This document shows positions 1 through 11,285 of a stretch of DNA of 64,000 nt, piece after piece. The stretch comes from Synanceia verrucosa. Lineage: Eukaryota; Chordata; Actinopteri; Perciformes; Synanceiidae. The stretch spans positions 868,001 to 932,000 of the forward strand of contig CM056568.1 of the NCBI GenBank assembly GCA_029721515.1, read 5' to 3'. Below the pieces are notes generated by a model. It worked only from the letters and a program-made list of their open reading frames with translations, had not been told where the DNA came from and made no database searches. Position 1 is the first letter of the stretch. Every line of letters begins with the position of its first letter. A program made the position numbers and the translations under genes.

Positions 1-680
1 TTGATTATTCTTCTGAGTTGTGTGACACAGAAATATCCTTTTGTGAGTTGTTTGCTTTAGCTAATTGTCCTGTGGCTCAGTAGCTGTTAGCTCTGTTTCT
101 TGCTAGCACTGCAGCTAAGTTTGAGTGCTTGTGATGATGGTGATGTCGTTTGTACTGCTTCTATTGCTATTCTGTTTACTGTTGTAATTGTGATTAAGTT
201 TACTATAAAGGAGGGGCTTATAATGTTGAATTATTTACTGTAGTTGATTTGATATGTGAATGCCTTTTAAACGTTTCGTTCATGGATAATTATTCCATTC
301 CATTTGTGAAGCTAATTTGTTAACTTAGCTCTTGTTGTGTATGTAACCATGCCTTTGTTAATAGAGTTCAGCTGTTCAATTATTTACTGGTATTTACATC
401 TGATATAAAGCTTCCACATTGTTATATGGTAGTTATGTTCTGGGAATGCTAATTGATATTTGCTAAATATGCAGATCATTTTGTAATCTCGTTTTCTGGT
501 TTCTTCTTTTCCAGACCACACACACACACACACATAGATACACGCATACACACCTATGAACACCACGTGTCATTGTTGATGTGGAGCCCAAGAATCTTCA
601 TTAAAGAAAGACAAATAAGATATCTCTCTCCAAGTGCCTTGATTTTTAATCAGAATCATCGTCCATAATTCACCGCCTCA
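1..680. other. non-coding flank
   Basis: No gene is supported here. The stretch is AT-rich with short stop-bounded frames and a short CA microsatellite at about 517-533. It ends where recognisable LINE coding sequence begins near 680. Confidence 0.6.
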
Positions 681-2531
681 ACCAGCTATCCTGTTTTCTG
701 AGGCTTACCCTCAAACAGATCCTAAAACCTCTATACCTCCACTGCTGCAATTAATAAAGAAATTCGGGTCATTCTCAGGGTACAAGATAAATTGGGAGAA
801 AAGTGAAATAATGCCGCTGTCAAACTTGGTAGATATGGTATTCCTCAAGACAACCTCACTTAGAATAGTTTCTGACAAGTTTACAAGTCTGGGTATTATT
901 GTTACAAGAAAACTGAGCCAATTATTACGACATAATTGGGATGAGAAAATTGTTCAGTTGGAGAGGAATATACAGTTTTGGAACTCCCTACCTATATCAA
1001 TGGTGCGACGTATTAATGCCATTAAAATGGTGGTCTTGCCAAGGTTCCTCTATATATTTCAATCTATCCCAGTATGCATCCCTCAGACGTACTTTAGAAA
1101 GCTGGATTCAATTATATGAGCATTTATTTGGTCTGGTAAAATACCAAGGATTTCGAAAAAACATCTTATTAAAAGAGGGAGGTTTTGGCCTCCCTCAATT
1201 TAAATCCTATTATTTAGCTGCACACTTAAATATTTTTTCGTTTTGGTTTCATTGTTCACCAAACAACCTGGGGGAGATGCCTGCATGGTTACAAATTGAA
1301 CACCTCTCCTGTCAGGGCACCTCTTTATTAATTTACTTATTAATAGCCCAGTAAAGATTAAGAAACATTTATATAACAGCAATCCGATTATAATTCTATA
1401 AAGATCTGGAAGCAGGTAGTAACAACCTTGAAAGCACCTAAAGTATACCTGGACTCTCCTATTTGCCATAACCATGCATTTAAACCTGCACTGGGGGATG
1501 TAGTTTTTTCAAGCTGGAGAGAGAAAGGCATCATCACTCTCAGAAATATTTATATTGAGGGTCAACTGGCCTCTTTCCAGCAGTTACGACAGGCATTTCA
1601 GCTTCCAGCTAGCCATTTTTTCCGTTTCCTACAGTTGAGACATTTTTTGAGAGCTCACATTCCACAATATGAACAAAAACCTCAGCATGGGGCATTGGAT
1701 AGTCTCTCTCAAATTATACAATATACAAAAGGTGCAATATCTAAATTTTACAGAATCTTACAGAATGTGAATAGCACATCATCACATTTACAGAGGTGTG
1801 GGGGAGAGAACTGGAGAGGGAAATCTCAGATGAGACGTGGGAGAATTGTATTAAGAACATCCACGATAGCTCAATTAATGCAAGACACAATTTAATACAG
1901 TTCAAGGTAGTTCATAGATTACATTATTCTCCCTCCAGATTGCAGAAAATATTTCCACAAATATCGTCCCAATGTATCAAATGTCAGCATGAAGAAAGGA
2001 CACTATCTCATCAATTTTTATCATGTCATAAGATACAATCATTCTGGGGCGCTGTATTTGATTTTTTCACTAAGGCCTTTAAACACCCATGCAAACCAGC
2101 TCCTTTCACCATATTATTTGGGGTGGCTAATCCTGATGAGGTGAAGAGTAGTCACGAGGCTAGGGCTCTCTCCCTATGTACATTATTAGCCAGGAAGCTA
2201 ATTCTACAGTCCTGGAAATCTGAAAGTTCTCCGACATTCGATATGTGGTTGAGAGAGTTGGGTAATGTCCTGCACTTGGAGAAAATCAGGTACATGATGT
2301 CTGCTAAAGAGGATACCTTTTCCAAAATCTGGCAACCCGTTCTTGACTTCATGTCTTAAGATTGTTTGATGATCTTACTGATGCTGTGTCATTATGTATG
2401 TATTATGTACTCTATTGTATGTCATAACAAACACCTGTCTATGTTCTGTACTGTTCTATGTACCGCCACCAACTGTTGTTAATATGTTTTCTTTGCTATG
2501 CAAACAATTAAAAAAAAACAAAAAAAAAACA
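681..2531 (+). mobile_element. 5'-truncated, decayed L1-type LINE (ORF2 3' half)
   Basis: Broken frames encode the end of a non-LTR reverse transcriptase followed by the L1 C-terminal region. Recognisable pieces, in order, are a YKINWEKSE-like segment (about 770-810), the thumb region (811-1119), FIWSGK and EGGFGLPQF-like segments (about 1120-1250), and a C-terminal region (1428-2359) with a zinc-like cluster reading CIKCQHEERTLSHQFLSC. A TGA interrupts the frame at about 1118, and frameshifts occur near 1150-1170 and 1800. The copy lacks the endonuclease, the RT active site and ORF1. The 3' end is an A-rich tail at 2508-2531. It cannot be active. The L1 superfamily is a confident call; the family is not resolved. 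Confidence 0.85.
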
Positions 2532-2599
2532 GCAGCAGACCCTCCACAAAACTTGTGTTAAAATCGTAGGCTTGTCCTAAAAACTTTTAAAATCACAGT

Positions 2600-2765
2600 G
2601 GTCCGAAGGTTTCTGCTCTGCTCCGCTCCCTTGCTCTCTCCAGCAAGCACCGCTCTGGCTCGCTTGTTAATGACGTCAGCCAGCCGTGAATGAGGAGCTT
2701 CTCCCTCTCCTTTCGCCCTCACGTCATCATCCAATCAGAGCGCGCTTTGAAATTCAAAATTAGGC
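2600..2765. promoter_or_regulatory. orphan promoter-like island with CRE and CCAAT motifs
   Basis: A palindromic cAMP-response element TGACGTCA lies at 2671-2678, a second half-type site ACGTCATC at 2721-2728, and a CCAAT-type box (CCAATCAGAG) at 2731-2740, in a GC-richer patch surrounded by AT-rich DNA. Such spacing is common in vertebrate promoters (CREB/ATF and NF-Y binding). No gene was found starting nearby, so it may be a remnant promoter, part of an unrecognised repeat, or chance. Confidence 0.3.
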
Positions 2766-3619
2766 AGACACAGCGTACAACTAGTATGTGGTTAGAGGAG
2801 GCACTGTTAGGTTTAGCCTAATGACACAATGCTTAAATTACTAATATTATTTTATCAATATAAACTAGTAGTAGAAGTATTACACTAAATTTTAAAGATT
2901 AAAAGAAACCGAAAGCATACAAGGATTAGGATTTAACATAAGTATTAGGCCAACTTTGCATATATCACTAGTTTATCAATTTCTTTTACCCTACACTCTA
3001 CAAAAAGTTTTTTTGTGAAAACATTTTTATTACCTCAATTTGCATCATTAACATCAATCATGTTAAAAGTACAGTATAAACTTGTAAAGTGACTAACATC
3101 TTTTTTTTGTATTTTTCAAAATAAACTGACCAAAACTATAGGTTTTACGATATTTGCATGTCACATTAACAAAATTGTTTTGTTATGAGTATTACAGCAT
3201 TTCTCCGTTTTTGTTACCAATATTTGTAGTTTTAACGAATAAATTTGATTCTAATCATGTTTTTATTGTACATATAACAAAAACATTCTGTTCAATAGTT
3301 TAAAAAAGTACACTGTGATATGAACAAAAAATATAAGTTTTTGCGTTTACAATAGTTTTCACATTACAAACTTGAGAATATATTGTTCTAACAATAAACA
3401 TAAATGATCATTTTTTTATTTATATAGAGTGGCAGCAATACGCTTCCGTAGATATGCACAAAAATCTATGCTTTACTTTTCGTATAATGTCACATGACTA
3501 TTTCATGAGACTGTGTTGAATACATAGGCTCAACCTTGGTGACTTTTCCGCATAGATAAAAATCCAGAATCAACTATTTTTTATTGGTATCATTAAAAAC
3601 ACCTTACTTTTCTAAACAT

Positions 3620-3843
3620 ATCACTGATTTGCTACATTCACTGATTTGAGTTGTGACAAGTTTTAATAATTCATTAAATGGAAATTACCATGGATATTTT
3701 AAGGGTCCCAGGTCTTATTGATAAAATTATTGTATACTAAAAATTGAATTAGCAAAACTTGTCACTTGACTAAAATCAAGTGAATATCCATTTATTTCCA
3801 TTTAATATCAGTGCATATATAAATGAACCACTATTCTGGTATA
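3620..3843. repeat. imperfect inverted repeat (hairpin or MITE-like)
   Basis: The left arm, around GTGACAAGTTTTAATAATTC then CATTAAATGGAAAT (about 3653-3690), is mirrored by GAATTAGCAAAACTTGTCAC then ATTTCCATTTAAT (about 3745-3810). The arms are imperfect and AT-rich. The structure resembles a small foldback transposon; no target duplication was fixed. Confidence 0.4.
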
Positions 3844-4561
3844 TCTCAATAAACCACAGTGGAGGTCAGTCAAGTCAATAAAGAAATAATAAATAAAATC
3901 TATGATTTTAAAATATAAAAGTTAAGATCAAAAATAAGCATGGCTTTAATATTAATCTTTGTACAGACTGTGGGCTAAAACACACTAGCAGCCTGATTGT
4001 CCTTTATAATAATTCACTTACAATACAATCAGCCAAGAAATTCATTACAATATTTATGATATATATACACAGTTACATTACAATTAGCTTTATATCTCCC
4101 AGTTGACGAGACATCATGCAACTTAATGCATTTTACACATCCTATACTACATGAACATAAACCCTGGTCCACTTATTTATCACTTCTTATAGGGTTGTAT
4201 TTGTTTTAAATGAGGAAATGTGTTTAGTTGTAATTTTCTCATACTTACAAAAATGTCATTAAAATCAGCATGAAAACAAATTGTGCTGAAATTGAGAATC
4301 ATGATCTTGCCTGAAAAAATTGTGGTATGATACTTTTGGCATGTCACCCAGCCCTAGTTCCAAGACAATTATTCAAATGGGTGAACTTACTGTTCAGTCA
4401 CCACAGAGTCACTGTAGAGAGGAGGAGACCAAAAGGAGATGTGGAGAGACAAACACAAACAGAAGATATTAAGTTTCGTTTCAAAAAAACCTTTGATAAG
4501 ACTGAAGTTAGTTAAAAGATTTAACACAAAAAAGTTGGAAAAAAAAGTTAAACTATTTGTA

Positions 4562-4852
4562 TCAAAGTTTTTTTGACAGTCCAGCCCTCTTTCTCCTTGA
4601 TGGTTGCCTCTCACGTGCAACAAATGATATGACCTGTGACAGGGCAGCATCCTTTCTCTGTCCATCCTGGAGTTCTTGAAGTGAGGACATGAAGACATGG
4701 AGGAACTCCAGGCGATGAGCAGGATGGTTGCACTGAGCGCGGGTCAGCGCCTTGCTGGCCAAGGCAATGGGACGTGCCTTACTTTCACCATCTTGAAGCT
4801 GAGATAAGACAAATCCTAAGCCATCCAGAGAAGCATCAGGAGATAGAATGAA
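4562..4852 (-). pseudogene. gypsy RNase H region, truncated
   Basis: The frame encodes a segment resembling the RNase H part of gypsy Pol (ILSPDASLDGLGFVLSQ-like, then IALASKALTRAQ-like, then a region in place of the usual ELLALV segment). It joins the RT fragment almost directly, so the RT thumb/connection region has been lost by deletion. Nothing downstream resembles an integrase. The sequence beyond 4562 is non-coding. Confidence 0.7.
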
Positions 4853-5263
4853 TGGTCAGCCTCCTGAGGGCTTCAACTTCATTGAGAGCATAAACAAACA
4901 CATTGTCCAGATAGCAGAGTAAGGTCAGGAAGTTCTGATCTCCAAATATGCCCATCATGAGTTGCATGAAGCTTGCAGGGCGATTGCATAGTCCCTGAGG
5001 GAGCCTATTGAACTCATAGAGCCCCATAGGTGTGGTGAAGGTGTGAGCTGTCTGTCCTCCTCCGCAATGGCGATGTTATAAAAGCCGGAGGTGAGATCCA
5101 TTGCGCTGAAGATGGCCAAACCCCCCAGAGCTGCCAGACAGTAGGACTGGTGGGGTAAGGGATGCACATCTTTGACTGGGCGTGCATTTAACCAGCGATA
5201 ATCTACACAGATCCTAAGATCCCCATTCTTCTTACATACAAGCACTAGTGGGGAGGCCCACTC
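4836..5263 (-). pseudogene. gypsy reverse transcriptase, central part
   Basis: The translation shows RT landmarks in order: KKNGDLRICVDYRWLN, DLTSGFYNI, and FNRLPQGLCNRPASF, then a catalytic-box segment reading CYLDNVFVYA where an active enzyme has YLDD-V. The second catalytic aspartate is therefore asparagine. A frameshift near 5030 separates the two halves. At its N-terminal edge the fragment abuts the L2 insertion (5268); the preceding part of the RT lies at 8512-8657. Confidence 0.85.
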
Positions 5264-5276
5264 GCTGCACAGAAAG

Positions 5277-6101
5277 TTGGCTCCATGGTATAACCCTCAC
5301 ACCCGCAGTTTAAAGCAAGCAGCAAGAAGATTTGAAAGGAAGTGGCGTTTAACCGGTCTGCAAGAGTCTTGTCTGGACTGGCATGATAGTCTGAAAGCTT
5401 ATAGGAAGGCTCTCCGTAAGGCCAGAGCAGCTTATTATTCATCATTAATAGAGGAAAATAAAAACAACCCCAGGTTTCTTTTCAGCACTGTAGCCAGGCT
5501 GACAGAGAGCCACAGCTCTATTGAACCATCTATTCCCATAACCCTCAGTAGTAGTGACTTCATGAGCTTCTTTAATGAGGAGATTATAACTATTAGGGAG
5601 AAAATCAGTCACACTGTGCCTTTGACTGAAACTGCTTTGTCTCTAAACACAGGAAGCATAGGACTCATTGAAGAACTTGATGTATACTTGGACTGCTTTT
5701 CTCCCATAGACCTCCTCAAACTGACTTCAATTATTTCCTCATCTAAGCCTTCTACCTGTCTCTTAGATCCCATCCCAACTTCACTGCTTAAAGAAGTTTT
5801 ACCGTTACTGAGCACCTCTTTATTAAACATGATCAACTTATCTTTGCTGTCAGGCTATGTACCTCAGTCATTTAAAGTAGCCGTAATCAAACCTCTTCTG
5901 AAGAAGCCCGGTCTTGATCCAGAGGTTTTAGCCAACTATAGACCAATATCCAGCCTTCCTTTTCTCTCTAAGATCCTTGAGAAAGCAGTGTGCAGTCAGC
6001 TGTGTGACTTCCTCCAGAACAATAATCTATTTGAGGACTTTCAGTCAGGATTTAGAAAATATCATAGCACCGAGACCACTCTGGTGGAAATTACTAACTA
6101 A
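5277..6101 (+). pseudogene. L2 LINE reverse transcriptase, N-terminal part
   Basis: A 274-residue open frame shows the L2/CR1-type pre-RT region (PWYNPHTRSLKQAARRFERK), then RT motifs: KPLLKKPGLDPEVLANYRPI, SKILEKAV, and FQSGFRKYHSTETTLVEI. The frame stops at 6099 just before the catalytic palm, and the sequence resumes near the end of the protein (SLHWLPVKSRIKF at about 6150), so the segment holding the YADD box is deleted. The start is a within-frame methionine at the truncated 5' end, not a natural start. Confidence 0.85.
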
Positions 6102-6238
6102 GATTACTAACGTCTCAGTACTTGTCTTGTCTCCTGTGTTAGCCTCTCTGCACTGGCTCCCTGTAAAATCTAGAATAAAATTTATAATCCTCATCCTCAC
6201 CTATAAGGCACTGAATGGTTAGGCACCATCTTATCTTA

Positions 6239-7131
6239 TACCCCTTTTCCACCAGGGTGGTTCCAGGGCTGGTTCGGGGCCAGTGCCTGACATAGCACCA
6301 GTTCTTTGTGTTTCCACAGCCTAAGACCCGGCCCCTGATGCTTAAAACTGAGGCCAGGCAAGCACCAAGTCTTTGCTGGTCCAGACCGAAGCACCGAATA
6401 CGTCAGGGGCTTGGGACGGGGTTACTTCCGACCGGAGTAAATACTTCCTGGTTCGATCGCAAATTAAATGTGTTGAAAGCACTCCCAGGACACAGAGAAG
6501 TTTTGCACAAACTCTTACACACTGAAATCCAGAATAATAGTGTTCCACCAGTACTGTGATGATGGTTGTAATCAGGAAATAGCCGATCTGCGTCTCGCTG
6601 GCAGCCACAGGACGGCTATTTCCTGATCTGTTTTCAAACGGAGCCGCTGCTCGAAGCGATTATGGTAACCATTATCAGTTATATGACGTTATATTTGCTG
6701 CCACATAACTGAGCGAACTGATGCGGATTTGAGCATAGAAATGTATTCTGTGCTTAGTAAATTTTTTTTTTGAACATGCCACAAACACAGTTGAGTCTCA
6801 GTGTTTCTCCTGTTCATTCATTTGCTCGCTTAAAATCTCTCTTTTTTCGCTCAGGACTGTGGCACAAATATAACGCCATGCAGTTAGTTCTGTCGGCTCT
6901 GGATTTTTTTATTACGTCTTTTTTTGATTTCGCACCGCAAAAGCTTTGCCGGGTGAAAAATGAAAATGTAGTGAAATCCTGACCTTTTGCAGTGACGTAA
7001 TGACATGGTTCTGACTGGGCTCCTTGTCAGTGGAAAAACGACCGGTGTTCAGGAGGAACGCAAGTTGAACCAACTGAGCACTAGCACCAGCACGGAACTA
7101 GCACCAGGTTCCTTTTGGTGGAAAGATGGTG
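6239..7131. mobile_element. non-autonomous DNA element with TTA target duplication (Harbinger-like)
   Basis: This 893 bp insertion interrupts the L2 sequence after TATCTTA. It is flanked by TTA at 6236-6238 and 7132-7134. Its ends are imperfect inverted repeats of about 48 bp that share TTTCCACCA near the tip and AGTTC/GGTTC and GTGC blocks further in. A 3 bp TTA duplication suggests PIF/Harbinger, though the termini are not diagnostic. It encodes no transposase. Confidence 0.65.
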
Positions 7132-7857
7132 TTAAAGAGCTGATAGTGCTTTGTAATCCAGCTGGAACTCTGCGCTCTCAGAATGCAGGACTATTAGCGG
7201 TTCCTAGGGTTTATTAAAGTAGAATGGGAGCTAGAGCTTTCAGTTATCAAGCTCCTCTTCTGTGGAACCAACTCCCTCTTTCAGTCCGGGAGGCAGACAC
7301 CATCCCCTTATTCAAGAGTAGGCTTAAGACTTTCCTTTTTGATAGTGCTTATAGTTAGGACTGATCCAAGGCTGACTCTGGCTGCCTTGGATCAGTCCAT
7401 AGTTATGCTGCTATAGGTCTAGACTGCCAGGGGACTTCCTCTGACACACTGAGCTTCTCTTCTTCTTCATTTCGATGCCTCCATTAAGTCATTTTACTAA
7501 CTCATTTTCTTCCCTGGAGTCCCTGTGTTTTCACCTCCCAGGTGTCCGTGAGCTGAGGCTACTTGATGAGAAGGAGGTCGTGTCATCCAGGCTTCATCTG
7601 TCGTGATGGTGGTGAGATGGAGAAGAGGCGGTGCTTCTAAGGTTGTATCTGTTAGAGTAGTGGAGAAGAGGATGTGTTTACTCTTCCTCCCTTTAACACA
7701 TGCTGCAGATTAGTTTTGTGCCTTGTAGTCCCTGTGCGTTCTCATCTCACAGGTATCCATGGATCCAGTCTACCTGGTGGAGTAGTGGTTGTGCAGACCA
7801 GTCAGGCTTCATCTTCTGGTGCTGAGTGACGTGGTGGTGACAAGGTCATCTTGCGGA

Positions 7858-8116
7858 GGCTTCTTCTGGTTGGTGTGGTGGAGAGGAAGACGTGCTGCCC
7901 AGGCTTCTTCTGGTTGGTGTGGTGGAGAGGAAGACATGCTGCCCAGGCTTCTTCTGGTTGGTGTGGTGGAGAGGAAGACGTGCTGCCCAGGCTTCTTCTG
8001 GTTGGTGTGGTGGAGAGGAAGACGTGCTGCCCAGGCTTCTTCTGGTTGGTGTGGTGGAGAGGAAGACGTGCTGCCCAGGCTTCTTCTGGTTGGTGTGGTG
8101 GAGAGGAAGACATGCC
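7858..8116 (+). repeat. 44-bp tandem repeat in the L2 3' UTR (about 6 copies)
   Basis: Near-identical units of 44 bp, each starting CTTCTTCTGGTTGGTGTGG, begin at 7860, 7904 and so on, differing mainly by CGTGCTG/CATGCTG. Because 44 is not a multiple of three and the unit lacks stops, several frames on both strands look open, but none is a gene. Confidence 0.9.
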
Positions 8117-8511
8117 TCTCATCCATTGCTTATAGCTTGATGATGCTCTTCATCCCCTTGGACACTCTCATACATTTCTATATAAACACTGTATATTAGC
8201 TGTTGTTATATTGAGTTGGACACTTTCATACAATTTTATATGGAGTGTTAATGTGTTTTCATTGTTGTTATTCTGTACACATGGCATCTATTGCACATCT
8301 GTCCATCCTGGAAGAGGGATCCCTCCTCTGTCACTCTTCCTGAAGTTTCTTCTGTTTCTTTTTCCCTGTTAAAAGGGTTTTGTTGGGGAGTTTTTCCTTA
8401 GTCAATGTGAGGGTCATTTGTTAGATTGTAAAGCTCAAATTCATAAAGGGCAAATTCATAACTTGTGATATTGGGTTATACAAATAAACTTGACTTGACT
8501 TGACTTGGCTG

Positions 8512-8657
8512 TTGGACTTGCGGATGATCTCACATTCTTCCATCTCCGTGAGAACCTGTTGGAGCTTGTGATACTCCCCTGGTGGGACATGCCGGTAAGG
8601 GAGTCTGAATGGCTGCTGATCTGACAACTGGATGCGATGGACTAAATCCTTAGCCAT
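8512..8657 (-). pseudogene. gypsy reverse transcriptase, N-terminal fragment
   Basis: The peptide has the QPFRLPYRHVPPGEY segment and the EMEECEIIRKSNS segment that precede the RT palm in Ty3/gypsy elements. The match stops exactly at the 3' tail of the L2 insertion. The missing continuation is found on the other side of that insertion, at 5263, in the same orientation. Confidence 0.85.
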
Positions 8658-8699
8658 CCCACAGTCAAGTTTACTCCTTGAGAAGACATCCTCGTATTT

Positions 8700-9262
8700 T
8701 TTGGATCAGATGTAGTAGTTGTGATTTCCAGTGGTCTGATACCTCACATCAATATCAATATCAATATCCAGATCATCCAATCCCAGGTTATGCAGACTAT
8801 CACGAAAGCTAGAACACGGTGGAGGTTCTGGGCCACTGGCTGCTTCACTGCATAATGTCTGATTCTGTGCTCTGACTTGTGCGGCTGGTGTTTTCAATAG
8901 GTCACATCCATATCTTCAATGGCTATGCAGGAGGACACATCTGCCACTTTGGTGTGGCGCCTTCATGTGACATCCTTGTCAGAAGTGTTCAAGATTCTGA
9001 CTGGGATCCATCTTTCACCATTCATAGAGGCAACAGACCGGCAGACAACAATGTCTTTCTTGTGGGTTTGTGTTTTTGAAGGTTCAACCAAAATGGCACT
9101 GCCTTCAGAAAGTGGTGAGGCTGCAGGTAGCTTACCCCAAACCAGGTGCTCTTGTTTTGGAAGGAGAGTTACTGCTTGCACCAGCTTGGCAGTCCCAATA
9201 AAGTCTGGCATTGTATCACCTCTCCACCTGTTGATGCCTGCCAACATGTTAAGGAACTGCAT
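8700..9262 (-). pseudogene. gypsy Pol protease-RT connector
   Basis: This is coding-like sequence on the - strand (LVQAVTLLPKQEHLVWG, SVASMNGERWIPVRILNTS) of the type that lies between protease and RT in fish gypsy elements. It is followed by a more decayed part with a short ATATTG-type hexamer repeat near 8748-8770. The exact start and stop are lost. Confidence 0.55.
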
Positions 9263-9778
9263 TATCTCAGGCTCATCTGTGGAGTTTGATCAGGTTTGAT
9301 CATTACCTGCCAGAAACTGGGCGAGTGTTTGAACTGCTTCAGGATGTGTTTGATGACATTTGTGCCAAGAATCACTTGATCTTTCTGCCTTAGAACAACT
9401 AGGGCTGGTACGCTGAATGTGCATCCATATACTTCCATCTTCAGGTTATAAATCCACTTGAGTTTGACTTGGACACCACCACAACCAACTAGCAGGATAT
9501 CATTGTTGGCACAGACAGGATCAGATGTTGAGCCAACACTCTCAATCATCTGTTCTGCCTCCTCACTGATGGTACAGCACATCCAGCCAGTGTCCAGTTG
9601 TGCTTGCAATGAGACTTTATTTTCAACCTGTGCCCTGGCATAAAACAAGCTGTCTGATTTGTCAAGGCAGGTCATGTTCTGAAATAGTATGACAACACCA
9701 GGCGGAGCAGATTTCAGGCTTTCTGCATACGTAACCGGCAGCTTTCTCTGGGTTGTCCCCCTGCAGCCACCGTGCCTC
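9262..9778 (-). pseudogene. gypsy retropepsin protease
   Basis: The ORF carries a retroviral-type aspartic protease segment: AQLDTGWMCCTIS holds the D-T-G catalytic triad, followed by a flap-like region and VILGTNVIKH (the ILG motif). Similarity appears to continue upstream of the first methionine (9675) to about 9778, so the domain was probably part of a longer Pol. It lies downstream of a 1.46 kb insertion that separates it from gag. Confidence 0.8.
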
Positions 9779-9828
9779 TGCCCCTAGCTGACACACCCCC
9801 CAGGTAGTAGGTCAGTGGCTTATTCACT

Positions 9829-11285
9829 GTTAGCATTACATCTACAAAACTGCACTCACCGGCAGGTCACACACAAGCCCTGGTTTGTCGCATTTCTGCT
9901 TCGGTTCTCGCTGCTTTCGCTGGAGGTGTTATATTTGTATCCTTGCGCTAGTGTGTAACTATCTGTGAACAAACTTGATAAAGAGTTGTTTTTAAAACGT
10001 GTTCTGTAGGTGTTCTTCCGGGTAGTCTTGAACTGTGAACTACCAAAGGTATTTGGACACTGATTAAATGTTATCTGACGTTCATATATGTAAGCATGTA
10101 GTAGAAAGATGTATTATTAAAAGCTTTATTTTTAAACCGAGGATTGGGTCCAGAGGACACTGAGAGCACTCGGCCAATTGTGACATCAGGCAACGATCCG
10201 GTTACCCACGTAGGGCTTAATTTTGACAGCTTGAGACACCAGACGCCATTGTTTGTGCCTGAGTCCGATGCATGAAGGTAAATTAGAATGTTTGTCATGT
10301 CTCGTTCATATGTGCTAAGTGTGTGAACATTCTTAACACTGTGTGAATATTTTTATCTGGTGATCTTAACATTGGGTGAGTCGTAACTCTGTGATTCTTA
10401 ACTTTTGTGATTTGTAATTGCATGATTTTTTTTTTTTTTTATTGTGTAAGCATTCTTAGAAACGTGAATATTCTTGTAAGTACACTTGTGACCATGCATT
10501 TAACTGTTGTTTGTTCCATCAGAGTGATGCCACTGCTGCTTTGTCTAGCCTAATTTTGTGTGTGTGTGAGTCCAGTTATTGCCCTTAGCATTTGACTTTT
10601 CTGGTGTTATTTTGGATGTTCTTTATTTTTGTTTCTTTTTCTGACTCCACTCCAGCCTATGCCTAGGCGTGCTCCTTGTTTGCGGCCTGCTGTTGTTGTG
10701 CAGTTTCACAACGCTGTTGGTCGTGGGGGAAGTACTTACTGCCACTCTTATTTATTAGTAACTAGTAACCAATTTGGCTGCTCATAGCTGTTGTTTGACT
10801 CTTACTGTTGGTCTTACCTTACCCTTCTTAGTCTCTTCATAGCCTGGGCGGATCCACGGGGCAGGTCGCCCGATCTGAGCGCTCCTTTTCACGCACGTCA
10901 CCGTATTTGTAGTGGTAACGGGCATCTTAATGTTTGCTGTGATCACCTTTTTGCAGTATCTGTGCCGTGTGCATGTGTTTGAGTATCTTCCTGTGTGTGT
11001 GTGGATAGGCACAGGGAATTCATAGCACGTTTGGAGTGTCAGCCTCACCTTTCCAACAGGCAACCAACCCTTGAAGCTGTTCCTGTCTAGCCTCTAGTGC
11101 TAGTGTTGTAAATCTGGGTGGCAGCCCTTACTTTCCCCTCGTGCACCATATTTTCTTTTTTTTTACCATCGTCATAACTTTCTGTGTCTGCTTATTCAAT
11201 AAATCAAAGTGCATCTTTACACTGTTTTATTGTTTATTTTTCAATAAATATTGACATTTATTGTAACTGAAACCTCACATCTCTG
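9829..11285. mobile_element. unclassified 1.46 kb insertion with 8-bp direct repeats
   Basis: The block separates gypsy gag from the protease. TATTCACT occurs at both edges (9821-9828 and 11286-11293), consistent with a target-site duplication. There are no clear terminal inverted repeats and no coding region. AATAAA signals near 11200 and 11245 and a GC-richer patch near 10840-10910 would suit a solo LTR, but the ends are not TG...CA. The class is undetermined. Confidence 0.4.

Larger units (their letters stand above)
2532..4354. other. AT-rich stretch without genes
   Basis: No coding region is seen over 1.8 kb. The first 230 bases are GC-richer and promoter-like (separate entry). The remainder is AT-rich with many poly-A and poly-T runs. 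The segment ending near 4354 finishes in ACCCAGCCCTA, a terminus typical of hAT-type MITEs, but I did not find its partner end. Confidence 0.6.
5268..8507 (+). mobile_element. L2-clade LINE inserted in the gypsy RT
   Basis: A + strand non-LTR element, 5'-truncated, with the RT N-terminal half, a degenerate C-terminus (about 6100-6238 and 7225-7360, ending in RLKTFLFD), and a 3' UTR that finishes in repeats of TTGAC (about 8488-8507), the usual tail of teleost L2 elements. A short direct repeat GCTG flanks it (5264-5267 and 8508-8511), and the gypsy RT reading frame is continuous across the site if the L2 is disregarded. A DNA element (6239-7131) and a deletion of most of the RT palm make it inactive. 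Confidence 0.85.

Noticed and set aside
7789..8199. ORFs on both strands with repeated FFWLVWWRGR or HHTNQKKP peptides
   Set aside because: Produced by the 44-bp tandem repeat in the L2 3' UTR.
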